Shown here piece after piece: positions 30,339-39,229 of a DNA stretch of 64,000 bases. Numbering within the stretch: position 1 is the first letter of the stretch; each line of letters opens with the position of its first letter. The DNA comes from Limnohabitans sp. Hippo3 (GTDB lineage Bacteria > Pseudomonadota > Gammaproteobacteria > Burkholderiales > Burkholderiaceae_C): assembly GCF_003063665.1 (NCBI RefSeq), contig NZ_NESF01000001.1, positions 558,001-622,000 of the forward strand, in the 5' to 3' direction. The notes beneath the pieces were generated by a model, which was not told where the DNA came from, searched no databases, and worked only from the letters and a program-made list of their open reading frames with translations. The translations under genes were made by a program, and so were the position numbers.

Positions 30339-31037
30339 TCACCAAGGGATGTGCTGGCCCTGATGGTCCATAAACTGCGCACGCCCTATGGGCTGCAAGC
30401 CGTCCAGCACATTCAGCAAACGCTGGGCAGCATCTTCAGGCCGCATCGCATCGCCCCCCACAAAAGGCTGGCTGAGCGCCGACTGCACCGTGCCCGGCTG
30501 CAAGGCGGCCACCACCGCCAGCGGCCTGCGGCGGGCGACTTCGATCGTCGCCGTTTGCAGCAGCATGTTCAGCGCCGCCTTGGCCGCGCGGTAGCCGTAC
30601 CAGCCGCCTCTGCGGTTGTCTTCGATGCTGCCCACCCGAGCCGACAGCTTGCCCCAAATCACGCGCTGACCGGGTGCCAGCAAAGGCACAAAGTGTTTGA
30701 GCAGCAGGCCCGGCCCCACGGCGTTGAGCTGCAGCGCCGCCAGCAAATGCGCCGCGTCCAGCTCGTCCAGGCGTTTTTCAGGGCCGCGCCCGTTCACCGT
30801 GAGTGCCCCCGTGGCGTCCAGCACCAGATGGAATGGCCCCTGCGCGGCCAACGCTTGCGCACAAGCGGCGATGCTCGCTTCATTCAGCAGATCCAGCCCC
30901 GGCGAGGTTTGGCGTGACACCCCCAGCGCCAAGGCGCAGCGCGGATCGTGTTGCAGCTGCTGCAGCAAGGCGCTGCCAATGGCACCACTGGCACCGATCA
31001 CCAAGGCGCGGTAGCCCTCTGGCAGGGAATGCATCAT
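30339..31037 (-). CDS. SDR-family oxidoreductase (CsgA-like)
   Basis: A 232-residue SDR with IGASGAIGSALLQQL (NAD(P) loop), a LNAVGPGLLLKHF segment and the catalytic pair in YRAAKAALNM. It ends within 30 nt of the convergent radical SAM gene. The start (tandem ATGs at 31037 and 31034) overlaps the upstream FGE-like stop, so it is the last gene of a tightly coupled operon. The product class is clear; the substrate is not. Confidence 0.82.
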   Translation of the reverse strand: MMHSLPEGYRALVIGASGAIGSALLQQLQHDPRCALALGVSRQTSPGLDLLNEASIAACAQALAAQGPFHLVLDATGALTVNGRGPEKRLDELDAAHLLAALQLNAVGPGLLLKHFVPLLAPGQRVIWGKLSARVGSIEDNRRGGWYGYRAAKAALNMLLQTATIEVARRRPLAVVAALQPGTVQSALSQPFVGGDAMRPEDAAQRLLNVLDGLQPIGRAQFMDHQGQHIPW

Positions 31038-31801
31038 GGCCGGGCCTTGCTCGGGTTGGCGCTTGGCGGCTTGAGGTCGTAGGCACAGCGAAAGCCAATG
31101 TAGACCGCATAAAAGTCGGCCGGTTTGAAGGCTTGCACATCGGCCTTCATGTTGAACGCGCCGTACCACCAGGAGCCGCCGACGGTGCGCCGCTCAGCGC
31201 CCCGGGCGTCGGTGGTCCACTCCCACACATTGGCGCCCATGTCGTACAGGCCATTCACCCCCTGGCGCGTGGCCCCGGCGGGCGCGGCCCTGGGCCACGG
31301 GTCGGCATCACTGGTGTTGGCGCCTTGCGGGCTGTCGCCCGTGGTCCAGGGGTAGGTGCGGCCCTTGACCCAGGGCGCAGGCGGCGCATCGCGCAGCTCG
31401 GTGAAGCCCGCTGTTTGCCACTCGGCCCCGGTGGGCAAGCGCCCCCCGGCCCGGCGGCAGTAGGCCTGCGCCTCGGCAAAGTCCAGGTGCACAGCGGGCA
31501 AATCCGGGCTGGCGGGCACGCCATCGGGCCTGCGCCAGGACCAACCGGGGCGGCGCTCCCAACCTGCGCCGTATTCAAAACCACCGCCCTCTTTTTCAGC
31601 GCGGGTCACCGTGCCGGTGGCACGCACATAGCGCTCAAACTGGCCGATGGTGACTTCAGTGCGGTCAATGGCCCAGTCGCCCAAAACCACTTTGTCAGGC
31701 ACTTTTTCAGCCATGGCTTGACCCGTTTGGGCTTGCGCCACAGGCCCGCCCAGCGTGGTCAAGCTGGCCAGCAGCACAACAGAAACGCCCCGCAGCTTCA
31801 T
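31034..31801 (-). CDS. SUMF1/formylglycine-generating-enzyme-like exported protein
   Basis: A 255-residue protein with a signal peptide (about 1-24, ends PVAQAQ) and an FGE-sulfatase (SUMF1) fold: DRTEVTIGQFERYVRATG, AVHLDFAEAQAYCRRAGGRL, PTGAEW, GLYDMGANVWEWT and RTVGGSWWYGAFN. Canonical FGE copper/active cysteines near the C-terminus are not evident (the terminal part has GFRCAYDL only), so it may be a binding or structural FGE-fold protein rather than a sulfatase activator. Overlaps of 4 nt on both sides indicate translational coupling. No sulfatase gene is in the window. Confidence 0.78.
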   Translation of the reverse strand: MKLRGVSVVLLASLTTLGGPVAQAQTGQAMAEKVPDKVVLGDWAIDRTEVTIGQFERYVRATGTVTRAEKEGGGFEYGAGWERRPGWSWRRPDGVPASPDLPAVHLDFAEAQAYCRRAGGRLPTGAEWQTAGFTELRDAPPAPWVKGRTYPWTTGDSPQGANTSDADPWPRAAPAGATRQGVNGLYDMGANVWEWTTDARGAERRTVGGSWWYGAFNMKADVQAFKPADFYAVYIGFRCAYDLKPPSANPSKARP

Positions 31802-32181
31802 GACACTTTCTCCTCGCCCACCCAGCGCCGCACCCACTGTTGCAGGCGCGGGCGCAGCGGCAAAAACAAACGGTAAGCCCCCTCGAACACCCACGACATC
31901 GGTGGCCAGGCCGACAACCAGCCCAACCAACGCCAGCCCGGAAACAGCCGCCACATCTGCGAAAACGCCGCCGCGCCGCTGAACAAGCGCCCCTCGCGGT
32001 CGCGCACATGGAAACGCGCCATGGCCTGCGCACAACTGAGCGCGCCCAAATCGGTCCCGGCGCTCACATCCACCCAATCGACACTCGTCGCCTGCGGCAG
32101 GCGGCGGTAGATCGCGATTTCGCGGCGGCACAAGGGGCAAGAGCCGTCAAAGTAAACCGTCAAGCGGTGCAGCGTGCTCAT
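31798..32181 (-). CDS. DCC-family thiol-disulfide oxidoreductase-like protein (DUF393)
   Basis: A 127-residue protein with the DCC signature VYFDGSCPLCRREI (C15-x2-C18), then a tryptophan-rich C-terminal part (MWRLFPGWRWLGWL) that may touch the membrane. The family is predicted to be thioredoxin-like. It starts 4 nt inside the stop of the phosphatase gene and overlaps the FGE-like start. A redox role fits the upstream DsbA-like gene. Confidence 0.82.
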   Translation of the reverse strand: MSTLHRLTVYFDGSCPLCRREIAIYRRLPQATSVDWVDVSAGTDLGALSCAQAMARFHVRDREGRLFSGAAAFSQMWRLFPGWRWLGWLSAWPPMSWVFEGAYRLFLPLRPRLQQWVRRWVGEEKVS

Positions 32182-32801
32182 GCGGCCAGGTCTCCACGGG
32201 CCACCAAGCGGCCTTGGCGGTCCACCACAAAACCTTCGCCCAGGCCCGGGTAGGCCCCGGTCAAGCCGGTCATGATGACCTGGTGCGTGACCCACACCTC
32301 GGTGCGCCCAGCCGGCAGCGCCTGCAAGCGCTCGCGCAAAGCCTGCTGCTGAGCAGCCGGATCGCCCTGCCCGGCAAAGGTGCTGTTGAGCGCGGGCCAG
32401 TCTTCGTAAGTGCCAAAAGCCAGCCGCGCCGTGTCCTGACAGCGGCACCACTGACTGCTGCGCACCGCGTCGGGCTTGAAGTTCTGCGCTTGCAGCCAAG
32501 CGCCGAAGGCGCGCGAGGCTTGACGCCCCGCCTCGCTCAGGTTGCGCTGCGTGCGGCACTGACCGATCACAAAACCCGGCGGATCGCCAATCCCCGACTC
32601 GGTGGCGGCGTGGCGAATCAACAGCACACCGCCGCTTTGCCGCCAAACGGCCAACAACTGCGCCCGCGTCGCAGGCTGTGCGGACTGCGTCCCAGCCAAG
32701 CCAGATGTGCTGGCCAGCCATGGCGCGACCAAGGTCGCCCCCAAACGGGCCAGGGCCGTGCGGCGCAGCACACCAGCCGAAACGCGAGCGCTAGGTGTCA
32801 T
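32178..32801 (-). CDS. Histidine phosphatase superfamily protein, probably exported
   Basis: A 207-residue branch-1/2 histidine phosphatase: LLIRHAATESG with R63-H64 (phospho-accepting His), SSQWCRCQDTARLAF carrying the second arginine, and VWVTHQVIMTG with the second histidine. An N-terminal segment with RR (VLRRTALARLGATLVAPWLA) suggests export, possibly by Tat. It overlaps the DCC gene by 4 nt and follows the FrnE-like gene by 10 nt. Confidence 0.8.
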   Translation of the reverse strand: MTPSARVSAGVLRRTALARLGATLVAPWLASTSGLAGTQSAQPATRAQLLAVWRQSGGVLLIRHAATESGIGDPPGFVIGQCRTQRNLSEAGRQASRAFGAWLQAQNFKPDAVRSSQWCRCQDTARLAFGTYEDWPALNSTFAGQGDPAAQQQALRERLQALPAGRTEVWVTHQVIMTGLTGAYPGLGEGFVVDRQGRLVARGDLAA

Positions 32802-32811
32802 CCACTGCGCC

Positions 32812-33471
32812 TCAAGACACTTCGCCCGAAGCGATGCGGCGCAGTGCCTGCTCGAACACCTCGACCGGCTGGCCGCCCGATATCAAATGCCTGTCGTTGA
32901 TGATGACCGCAGGCACCGAGCGGATGCCCGCCTGCGTGTAGAACTGCTGGCGCTCGCGCACCTCGGCGGTGTGCGCGTCGCTGCTGAGCACCTCACGTGC
33001 GGCGGCCACATCCAGTCCCGCTTCGGCCACGCCCGCGAGCAAAACCTCCGGGTCTTCCATGCACTCGGCGCGCCCCTGGTAGGCCTGCAAAAAGGCTTTT
33101 TTCAGGGCGTGTTGCGCTCCCGCGCCTTGGCCCTCGGCCCAGTGCAGCAAGCGGTGCGCGTCGAAAGTGTTGTAAACCCGCCCGCGACCGCCCGGGTGAA
33201 ACTCAAAACCCACCTCGGCCCCACGGGCGGCAATGGTCTGGCGAATTTGCGCCTGCTGCTCAGCCGTGGAGCCGTATTTTTCGGTCAGGTGTTCGCCCAA
33301 GTCCTGCCCGCCGGGGGGCATGTGCGGGTTCAGCTCAAAGGGCTGGAAATGCAGGTCGGCCTGCACCTCGCCGTCCAGGCGCTCCAGGGCTTTTTCCAGA
33401 GCACCCAGGCCCACGGCGCACCAGGGGCAGGCAATGTCAGAAACGAAATCGATTTTCAATGTGGTGGTCAT
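32812..33471 (-). CDS. DsbA-family oxidoreductase (FrnE-like)
   Basis: A 219-residue cytoplasmic thioredoxin-fold protein of the FrnE/2-hydroxychromene-2-carboxylate isomerase-like group. The active motif CPWC (C15-C18) is in FVSDIACPWCAVGLG; the cis-Pro loop is at GIRSVPAVIINDRHLISGGQ. It has no signal peptide. It is the first gene of the five-gene operon running to 30339. Confidence 0.88.
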   Translation of the reverse strand: MTTTLKIDFVSDIACPWCAVGLGALEKALERLDGEVQADLHFQPFELNPHMPPGGQDLGEHLTEKYGSTAEQQAQIRQTIAARGAEVGFEFHPGGRGRVYNTFDAHRLLHWAEGQGAGAQHALKKAFLQAYQGRAECMEDPEVLLAGVAEAGLDVAAAREVLSSDAHTAEVRERQQFYTQAGIRSVPAVIINDRHLISGGQPVEVFEQALRRIASGEVS

Positions 33472-33563
33472 GATGGACTTTCAGCAAGGCTTCATTGTCC
33501 ACCGGACAACACTTGTCCGCCGTTGACCCCACACAAAAGCCCAGCCCTGACAGGGGCGGCAAA

Positions 33564-34469
33564 TCAAGCCCCCAGAATTTCCAGCAAGGCCGCGTTGAAC
33601 GTCTGCGCCGCCTCGTACTGCACCCAATGCCCCGCCCCGGCCACGGTGTGCCACTGACCCCAATGGGCTGCCTGGCGCTGCATGGCGACCTGCAACTCGG
33701 GCAAGCGTCCTTTGTACAGGGCGTCGTGTTCACCATAAATGGCGCTGACGGGCACCTGCAATTGGGGCAGGGTTTGGGCCACGATGTCGGTGGAAGACAT
33801 GCGCCTGCGCGGCATGCGGTCACGCGCCACGTTGGCTGCGTGCAGGCTGAGGGCCAAGTCGTCCAGGCTGTTCGGGTTCTGCAGCATGAGCGCCATCAGG
33901 TTGTGGCGGTGCACCACTTCTTGGGCTTCGGGGGTGGGCAAATGCCGCCAGCCCTTGAGCGGGATGCGCTCGGGCACCGTCAGGCCCATGCCGGGAGCGC
34001 CGACCAGCACCAGGCGCTGGGCGTCTTGCGCATGTTCGGCCAGCCACAAAGCCCCGGCCATGCCCCCGAACGAAAAACCCACCACGCTGACTTCGTCTGC
34101 GCACTGACCCGATTGCTGCAACTGCTGAAAACCTGCGTGCAGATGTGCTGGCAAAGCGTCCACATCGGTGCAGCCGCTGGGCAAATCGGAGTCGCCAAAG
34201 CCGGGCAAATCGGGCACCAGCACGCGCCAGCCTGCATCGCGCAGGGGGTCGATGTTGTGCACCCAGTGCGTCCAGCTGCCGCTGCCGCCATGCAACAAAA
34301 CCACCGAAGGCCGATGGGCCGCCCCCCAGCCGTGCCACACCATGCGGGCACCTTGCCAATGCGTTTCCAGGCGCTGGGCATCAGCCAAGGCCTGGCGCAA
34401 ATCGCGCGTCAAAAAATCGGGCAAAACAGCAGCGTTCATGATCTCCTTCATGCTCACATCAGGGGACAT
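33564..34469 (-). CDS. Alpha/beta hydrolase
   Basis: A 301-residue alpha/beta-hydrolase fold enzyme. The oxyanion HGG motif is in VVLLHGGSGSWTHWV; the nucleophile is S133 in GFSFGGMAG; an acid in GEHDALYK and a histidine in AGAGHWVQYE complete the triad. Two internal ATGs (34451, 34439) are alternative starts; the last follows AAGGAG but at only 3 nt. It lies 4 nt downstream of the MFS gene, so transport and hydrolysis of one compound (for example an aromatic meta-cleavage product or ester) may be coupled. Confidence 0.85.
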   Translation of the reverse strand: MSPDVSMKEIMNAAVLPDFLTRDLRQALADAQRLETHWQGARMVWHGWGAAHRPSVVLLHGGSGSWTHWVHNIDPLRDAGWRVLVPDLPGFGDSDLPSGCTDVDALPAHLHAGFQQLQQSGQCADEVSVVGFSFGGMAGALWLAEHAQDAQRLVLVGAPGMGLTVPERIPLKGWRHLPTPEAQEVVHRHNLMALMLQNPNSLDDLALSLHAANVARDRMPRRRMSSTDIVAQTLPQLQVPVSAIYGEHDALYKGRLPELQVAMQRQAAHWGQWHTVAGAGHWVQYEAAQTFNAALLEILGA

Positions 34470-34473
34470 GCCA

Positions 34474-35649
34474 TCACCGGGACGCTGGTGGATGCTGCAA
34501 ACGCCAGACCCTGTAGGCCGCAGCCGTGGCCACCACGCTGGTCAGGGCACTGACCACGAACACGCTTTGCAAGCCCCAGCGCTCGCTGATGACTCCGCCC
34601 AGCAAGGCCCCAATCACCCCGGGAAAGCCATAGGCCACGACGGTGTAAAGGGCCTGTCCTCGGCCCCGCAAACGCCCAGGGAAATGGTGAGAAATCAGGG
34701 CGATGCACACCGTGTGGTGGGTCGCAAAGGTCACCGCGTGCAGGGCTTGCGCCAACAGCAACACCCAGAGCACATCGGCCCACGAGGCCGTGAAGACCAT
34801 GCGCAAGGCCATGACCGCCGAACACACCACCAGCCAAGCCGTCAGCGGCATGCACGGCAACCAGCGCGACTGGGAAAAAAACCACACGATTTCCACCGCC
34901 ACCGACACGGCCCAGAGCACGCCGATCATGGTTTTGCTGTACCCCAGTGAATCGAGGTAGAGCGAGAAAAACACATAAATGCCGATGTGTGACAGCACAT
35001 GAAAAAAAGTGGAAGCCAGAAACCACTGCACCGACTTTTGCCGCAGCACGGGCCACACGGGCTCATGCACAGCCGAGTGGTGGCTGGACTCCTTGAGGTC
35101 CGGCAGCCACCACACACTCAGCAACACAGCGGCCAGACTGAACACGGTCCAGCCGGGAAAATGCTGCATGCCAAAGGCCTCGAACCAGGCGCCTGCCGCA
35201 AAGACCGTGACCAGAAAACCCATGGAGCCCCACAGGCGAACCCGCCCGTAACGCTTGGTGTCGAAAGCGCCGCCTTGACTCACGAGGTGCGCCATGGCCG
35301 CTTCGCTCATGGGCATCATGGAACTGGTGTGGGTGAACATGAGCAACAAGACCAAGCCCAGCCCCACCGGACCCCAATCCAGAAACAACAGACAAGCGGC
35401 CGCAAAAGCCACACCTGCGCCAATGCGCAGCAGCTTCACGCGCTCGCCCGTGCGGTCACTCAAAGCCCCCCAGGCATAGGGCGCAAACAATCGGGTGGTG
35501 GCCTGCACGGCAGTGAGCACACTGATGGTCAAGAGGCTCAGCCCCATGTCTTGCAGCCACAGCGGCAAGTAGGGGTTGAAAAACCCGATGTGGGCGAAAT
35601 AACTGGCCGACAACGCGGCAAAAGGCAGGAGCTGACGGCGCTCAGACAT
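34474..35649 (-). CDS. MFS transporter (HcaT-like)
   Basis: A 391-residue, 12-helix major facilitator protein. It resembles the MFS_1-like/HcaT (phenylpropionate permease) branch: FAALSASYFAHIGFFNPYLP, GALSDRTGER and LYTVVAYGFPGVIGALLGG. ATG 35649 has a GGAGC site. It is co-transcribed with the alpha/beta hydrolase. The substrate is inferred at best as an aromatic or short carboxylic acid. Confidence 0.85.
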   Translation of the reverse strand: MSERRQLLPFAALSASYFAHIGFFNPYLPLWLQDMGLSLLTISVLTAVQATTRLFAPYAWGALSDRTGERVKLLRIGAGVAFAAACLLFLDWGPVGLGLVLLLMFTHTSSMMPMSEAAMAHLVSQGGAFDTKRYGRVRLWGSMGFLVTVFAAGAWFEAFGMQHFPGWTVFSLAAVLLSVWWLPDLKESSHHSAVHEPVWPVLRQKSVQWFLASTFFHVLSHIGIYVFFSLYLDSLGYSKTMIGVLWAVSVAVEIVWFFSQSRWLPCMPLTAWLVVCSAVMALRMVFTASWADVLWVLLLAQALHAVTFATHHTVCIALISHHFPGRLRGRGQALYTVVAYGFPGVIGALLGGVISERWGLQSVFVVSALTSVVATAAAYRVWRLQHPPASR

Positions 35650-35717
35650 GGAAGCTCCAATGCCCAGTGGGAGGCTGCCCCTGCGGCCGAATCTTTGCAT
35701 ACCGCGGCATCTCAACC

Positions 35718-35745
35718 ATTCGCGAGCGGGGACTCGCTCCCACAA
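35718..35745. repeat. GCG...CGCTCCCAC hairpin repeat, copy 2
   Basis: ATTC-GCGAG-CGGGGA-CTCGC-TCCCACAAAG matches the layout of the element at 13748. It lies in the 123-bp aroC-MFS gap. Confidence 0.5.
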
Positions 35746-35772
35746 AGGGGCACGCACCCTCATGCCAAGGCA

Positions 35773-36870
35773 TCAGGGCTTGCCCGCTGGGATAGGGGGC
35801 AAATCGTGTTCGACATCCCCGCATTGGGCACGGTGCTGCAGGGCATGCTCCATGACCACCAGCGCCAGCATGGCTTCGGCGATCGGCGTGGCGCGGATAC
35901 CCACGCACGGGTCGTGGCGGCCTTTGGTGATGACCTCGGTGGGCTGGCCTGCTGAGTCAATCGAGTCGCGCGCAATCAAAATCGAGCTGGTGGGCTTCAC
36001 GGCAATCGACACCTCGATATCTTGCCCCGTGCTGATGCCGCCGAGCACCCCGCCCGCGTTGTTGCCCACAAAACCAGCCTGCGTGAGCGCGTCGCCAGCG
36101 GTGCTGCCCTTTTGCGTGACGCAGCCAAAACCCGCACCGATTTCCACGCCCTTGACCGCGTTGATGCCCATCATGGCGTACGCAATGTCGGCGTCGATCT
36201 TGTCAAACAACGGCTGGCCCAGGCCCACGGGCACACCCCGCGCGACCACGCGCAAGCGGGCACCGCACGAATCGCCCGACTTGCGCAGCGCGTTCATGTA
36301 GTCTTCAAGCGCCGACACATCGGCCACCGGGGCAAAAAACGGGTTGTTCGGCACATGCTCCCAGCTCTCAAAGCCGATTGGCACATCACCAATCTGGGTC
36401 ATGCAGCCGACAAAGGTGGTGCCGAATTTTTCCTTCAGCCACTTTTTGGCCACCGCGCCTGCGGCCACCATGGGCGCGGTCAGGCGCGCCGACGAGCGGC
36501 CGCCGCCGCGTGGGTCGCGCAGGCCGTATTTGCGCCAGTAGGTGTAGTCGGCATGGCCCGGGCGGAAGGTCTGCAGGATGTCGCCATAGTCCTTGCTGCG
36601 CTGGTCGGTGTTGTTGATCAGCAGGCAGATCGGGGTGCCGGTCGTCAGGCCCTGGTAAACGCCCGAGAGAATCTGCACCGCATCGGGCTCGTTGCGCTGG
36701 GTGACGAATTTGCTGGTGCCGGGGCGGCGTCGGTCCAGGTCGGGCTGGATGTCAGCCTCGCTCAGCGGCATACCCGGGGGGCAGCCATCGATCACGCAGC
36801 CAATGGCCGGGCCGTGGGATTCACCAAAGTTGGTGACGGAAAAGAGATGTCCAAAGGTATTGCCGCTCAT
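35773..36870 (-). CDS. aroC: Chorismate synthase
   Basis: A 365-residue FMN-dependent enzyme converting EPSP to chorismate, the last shared step of aromatic amino acid synthesis. Signatures are [20 protein letters not shown], the [17 protein letters not shown] region and [20 protein letters not shown]. Length is normal. It is co-oriented with the downstream MFS gene, but an intervening repeat suggests separate units. The CBS-domain gene lies 44 nt upstream on the same strand. Confidence 0.97.
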   Translation of the reverse strand: MSGNTFGHLFSVTNFGESHGPAIGCVIDGCPPGMPLSEADIQPDLDRRRPGTSKFVTQRNEPDAVQILSGVYQGLTTGTPICLLINNTDQRSKDYGDILQTFRPGHADYTYWRKYGLRDPRGGGRSSARLTAPMVAAGAVAKKWLKEKFGTTFVGCMTQIGDVPIGFESWEHVPNNPFFAPVADVSALEDYMNALRKSGDSCGARLRVVARGVPVGLGQPLFDKIDADIAYAMMGINAVKGVEIGAGFGCVTQKGSTAGDALTQAGFVGNNAGGVLGGISTGQDIEVSIAVKPTSSILIARDSIDSAGQPTEVITKGRHDPCVGIRATPIAEAMLALVVMEHALQHRAQCGDVEHDLPPIPAGKP

Positions 36871-36914
36871 AGGGGCTGATTATCCCAGAGCGGCCATGCG
36901 TGGTGCGCCGGCTC

Positions 36915-37382
36915 TCAAGGTTTGGCGTGATCGGCTTGTGCAGGTGAGTCTGCGGGCCAATCCCGGATGTACGCCTTGAGCATGGTGTTTTCAAAGTTCT
37001 GACTGTCCACCACGGCCTTGGCCACATCATAAAAACTGATGACGCCCATCAACATGGGGCCGTCCATGACGGGCATGTAGCGGGCATGATGCTCCAGCAT
37101 CATGCGGCGCACCTCGTCAATGTCGGTGCTGCCCGCGCAGGTCAGCGGCTTGGACTCCATGGCTTCACGCACCATGGTGCTCCCAACCTGCCCCCCGTTT
37201 TTCACAATTTGCTGAATCACCTCGCGAAAGGTCAGCATGCCCACCAACTGGCCTTGGGCCATCACAACCAGGGAACCGATGTCTTTTTCGGCCATATCGG
37301 TCATGGCACGGGACAGGGGTTCATCGGGCTGCACGGTGAACAAAGTGCCGCCCTTGACGCGGAGGATGTCGCTGACTTGCAT
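36915..37382 (-). CDS. Tandem CBS-domain protein
   Basis: A 155-residue protein made of two CBS motifs (about residues 8-62 and 73-135), a Bateman module that usually binds adenosyl nucleotides. GSLVVMAQGQLVGMLTFREV and MPVMDGPMLMGVISFYDVAK are the hallmark strands. There is no attached enzymatic domain. ATG 37380-37382 follows AGGAG. Its partner is unknown. Confidence 0.88.
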   Translation of the reverse strand: MQVSDILRVKGGTLFTVQPDEPLSRAMTDMAEKDIGSLVVMAQGQLVGMLTFREVIQQIVKNGGQVGSTMVREAMESKPLTCAGSTDIDEVRRMMLEHHARYMPVMDGPMLMGVISFYDVAKAVVDSQNFENTMLKAYIRDWPADSPAQADHAKP

Positions 37383-37494
37383 GGTGTGTCTCCTGAGGGA
37401 TGATTCGAATCGGATTGGTTGTCAATATAGCCCACAATGCCCCACAGGGTAAGGCCTCAAACTTGCCTTATGCTTTCTTTTTTCGGAGACAACC

Positions 37495-38790
37495 ATGGCT
37501 GGATACAGCGATCCCGGTTTTGACACTTTGGCCCTGCACGCGGGTGCCGCACCCGACCCCAGCACGGGTGCACGGGCCGTGCCCATCCACCTGACGACCT
37601 CATTCGTGTTCGAGTCTTCGGACCAGGCCGCCGCCCTGTTCAACCTGGAGCGCCCGGGCCACGTCTACAGCCGCATCAGCAACCCCACCAACGCGGTGCT
37701 GGAGCAGCGCATCTCGGCACTCGAAGGCGGCATAGGCGCCATCACCACATCGAGCGGTCAGGCCGCTTTGCACCTGGCCATTGCCACGCTGATGGGCGCA
37801 GGCTCGCACATCGTGGCGTCGAGCGCTTTGTACGGCGGCTCACACAACCTGCTGCACTACACCCTGAGCCGCTTTGGCATCCGAACCACTTTTGTCAAAC
37901 CTGGCGACCTGGACGCCTGGCGGGCTGCGGTGCAGCCCGACACCAAACTCTTTTTTGGCGAAACCGTGGGCAACCCCGGCATGGACGTGCTGGACATCGA
38001 GGCCGTGAGCGCCATCGCGCACGAAGCGGGCGTGCCACTGCTGGTGGACTCCACCCTCACCTCACCCTGGCTGATCAAGCCCTTTGACCACGGAGCCGAT
38101 CTGGTCTACCACTCGGCCACCAAGTTTCTGTCGGGCCACGGCACGGTGGTGGGCGGCGTGGTGGTCGATGGCGGCAGCTTTGACTGGGACAAATCGGGCA
38201 AATTTGCCGAGCTGAGTCAAGCCTATGAAGGCTTTCACAACATGGTCTTCAGCGAAGAGAGCACCGTGGGTGCCTTCTTGCTGCGCGCCCGGCGCGAGGG
38301 CCTGCGCGACTTTGGTGCCTGCATGAGCCCGCACACCGCGTGGCTGATTCTGCAAGGCATCGAGACCCTGCCGCTGCGCATGGCCCGCCACATGGAGAAC
38401 ACGGCCAAAGTGGTCGAATTTCTCGCGGCGCACCCATTGGTCAGCCGCGTGGGCCACCCCCTGCTGGAGAGCCACACCTCACACGCGCTGGCGCAAAAAC
38501 TCCTGCCACGCGGCGCGGGCTCGGTGTTCAGCTTCGACATCCGAGGGTCCCGCGCCCAAGGCCAAAAGTTCATCGAAACCCTCAAGGTTTTCAGCCACCT
38601 GGCCAATGTGGGCGACTGCCGCAGTCTGGTGATCCACCCGGCCAGCACCACGCACTTCCGCATGACGGACGAAGCCCTGGCCGCAGGCGGCATCGGTCCC
38701 GGCACCATCCGCCTGTCGATCGGCCTGGAAGACCCGGCCGACCTGATCGACGACCTGAAAAAGGCACTCAAAGCTGCAGAAAAGGCCTAA
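37495..38790 (+). CDS. O-acetyl/O-succinylhomoserine sulfhydrylase
   Basis: A 431-residue PLP enzyme of the Cys/Met metabolism family, forming homocysteine from an activated homoserine and sulfide. The PLP lysine is K210 in YHSATKFLSGHG; RISNPTNAVLEQRISALEGG and GDCRSLVIHPASTTH are typical of MetY/MetZ. The acceptor ester (acetyl versus succinyl) is undecided. A CGGAG site precedes the start; a TAAGGC/GCCTTA inverted repeat (37450-37470) lies in the leader. A GNAT gene follows after 5 nt. Confidence 0.92.
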   Translation: MAGYSDPGFDTLALHAGAAPDPSTGARAVPIHLTTSFVFESSDQAAALFNLERPGHVYSRISNPTNAVLEQRISALEGGIGAITTSSGQAALHLAIATLMGAGSHIVASSALYGGSHNLLHYTLSRFGIRTTFVKPGDLDAWRAAVQPDTKLFFGETVGNPGMDVLDIEAVSAIAHEAGVPLLVDSTLTSPWLIKPFDHGADLVYHSATKFLSGHGTVVGGVVVDGGSFDWDKSGKFAELSQAYEGFHNMVFSEESTVGAFLLRARREGLRDFGACMSPHTAWLILQGIETLPLRMARHMENTAKVVEFLAAHPLVSRVGHPLLESHTSHALAQKLLPRGAGSVFSFDIRGSRAQGQKFIETLKVFSHLANVGDCRSLVIHPASTTHFRMTDEALAAGGIGPGTIRLSIGLEDPADLIDDLKKALKAAEKA

Positions 38791-38795
38791 TCGCC

Positions 38796-39215
38796 ATGCA
38801 CATCCGCGCCTACCAGACTTCCGACGAAGCGGCCGTGGTCGCCCTGTGGCAAGCCTGCGATCTGACACGGCCCTGGAACGACCCGCACAAAGACATCGCC
38901 CGCAAGCTGCAAGTGCGCCCCGATCTGTTTCTGGTGGGCGAGGTGCAGGGGCGATTGATGGCCAGCGCCATGTTTGGCTATGAAGGCCATCGCGGCTGGG
39001 TCAACTACCTGGCGGTTTCACCCGATCACCAAAGGCAAGGCCATGCCAAGGCCTTGATGCAGGACGGCGAAGCCCTGTTGCTCGCTTTGGGTTGCCCCAA
39101 AATCAACCTGCAAGTGCGTGCCAGCAACGCCCAAGTGCTGGCTTTTTACCAATCTCTGGGTTACTGCGACGACCAGGTCGTCAGCATGGGCAAGCGCCTG
39201 ATCCCGGACCAGTGA
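38796..39215 (+). CDS. ypeA: GNAT-family acetyltransferase (YpeA-like)
   Basis: A 139-residue GNAT resembling YpeA: LWQACDLTRPWNDPHKDIAR at the N-terminus and NYLAVSPDHQRQGHAKALMQ as the acetyl-CoA motif. It lies 5 nt after the sulfhydrylase and runs into the hydrolase gene, so the genes from 37.5 to 41.7 kb may be one transcript. The substrate is not known. Confidence 0.82.
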   Translation: MHIRAYQTSDEAAVVALWQACDLTRPWNDPHKDIARKLQVRPDLFLVGEVQGRLMASAMFGYEGHRGWVNYLAVSPDHQRQGHAKALMQDGEALLLALGCPKINLQVRASNAQVLAFYQSLGYCDDQVVSMGKRLIPDQ

Positions 39216-39229
39216 AACACCCCACCACC

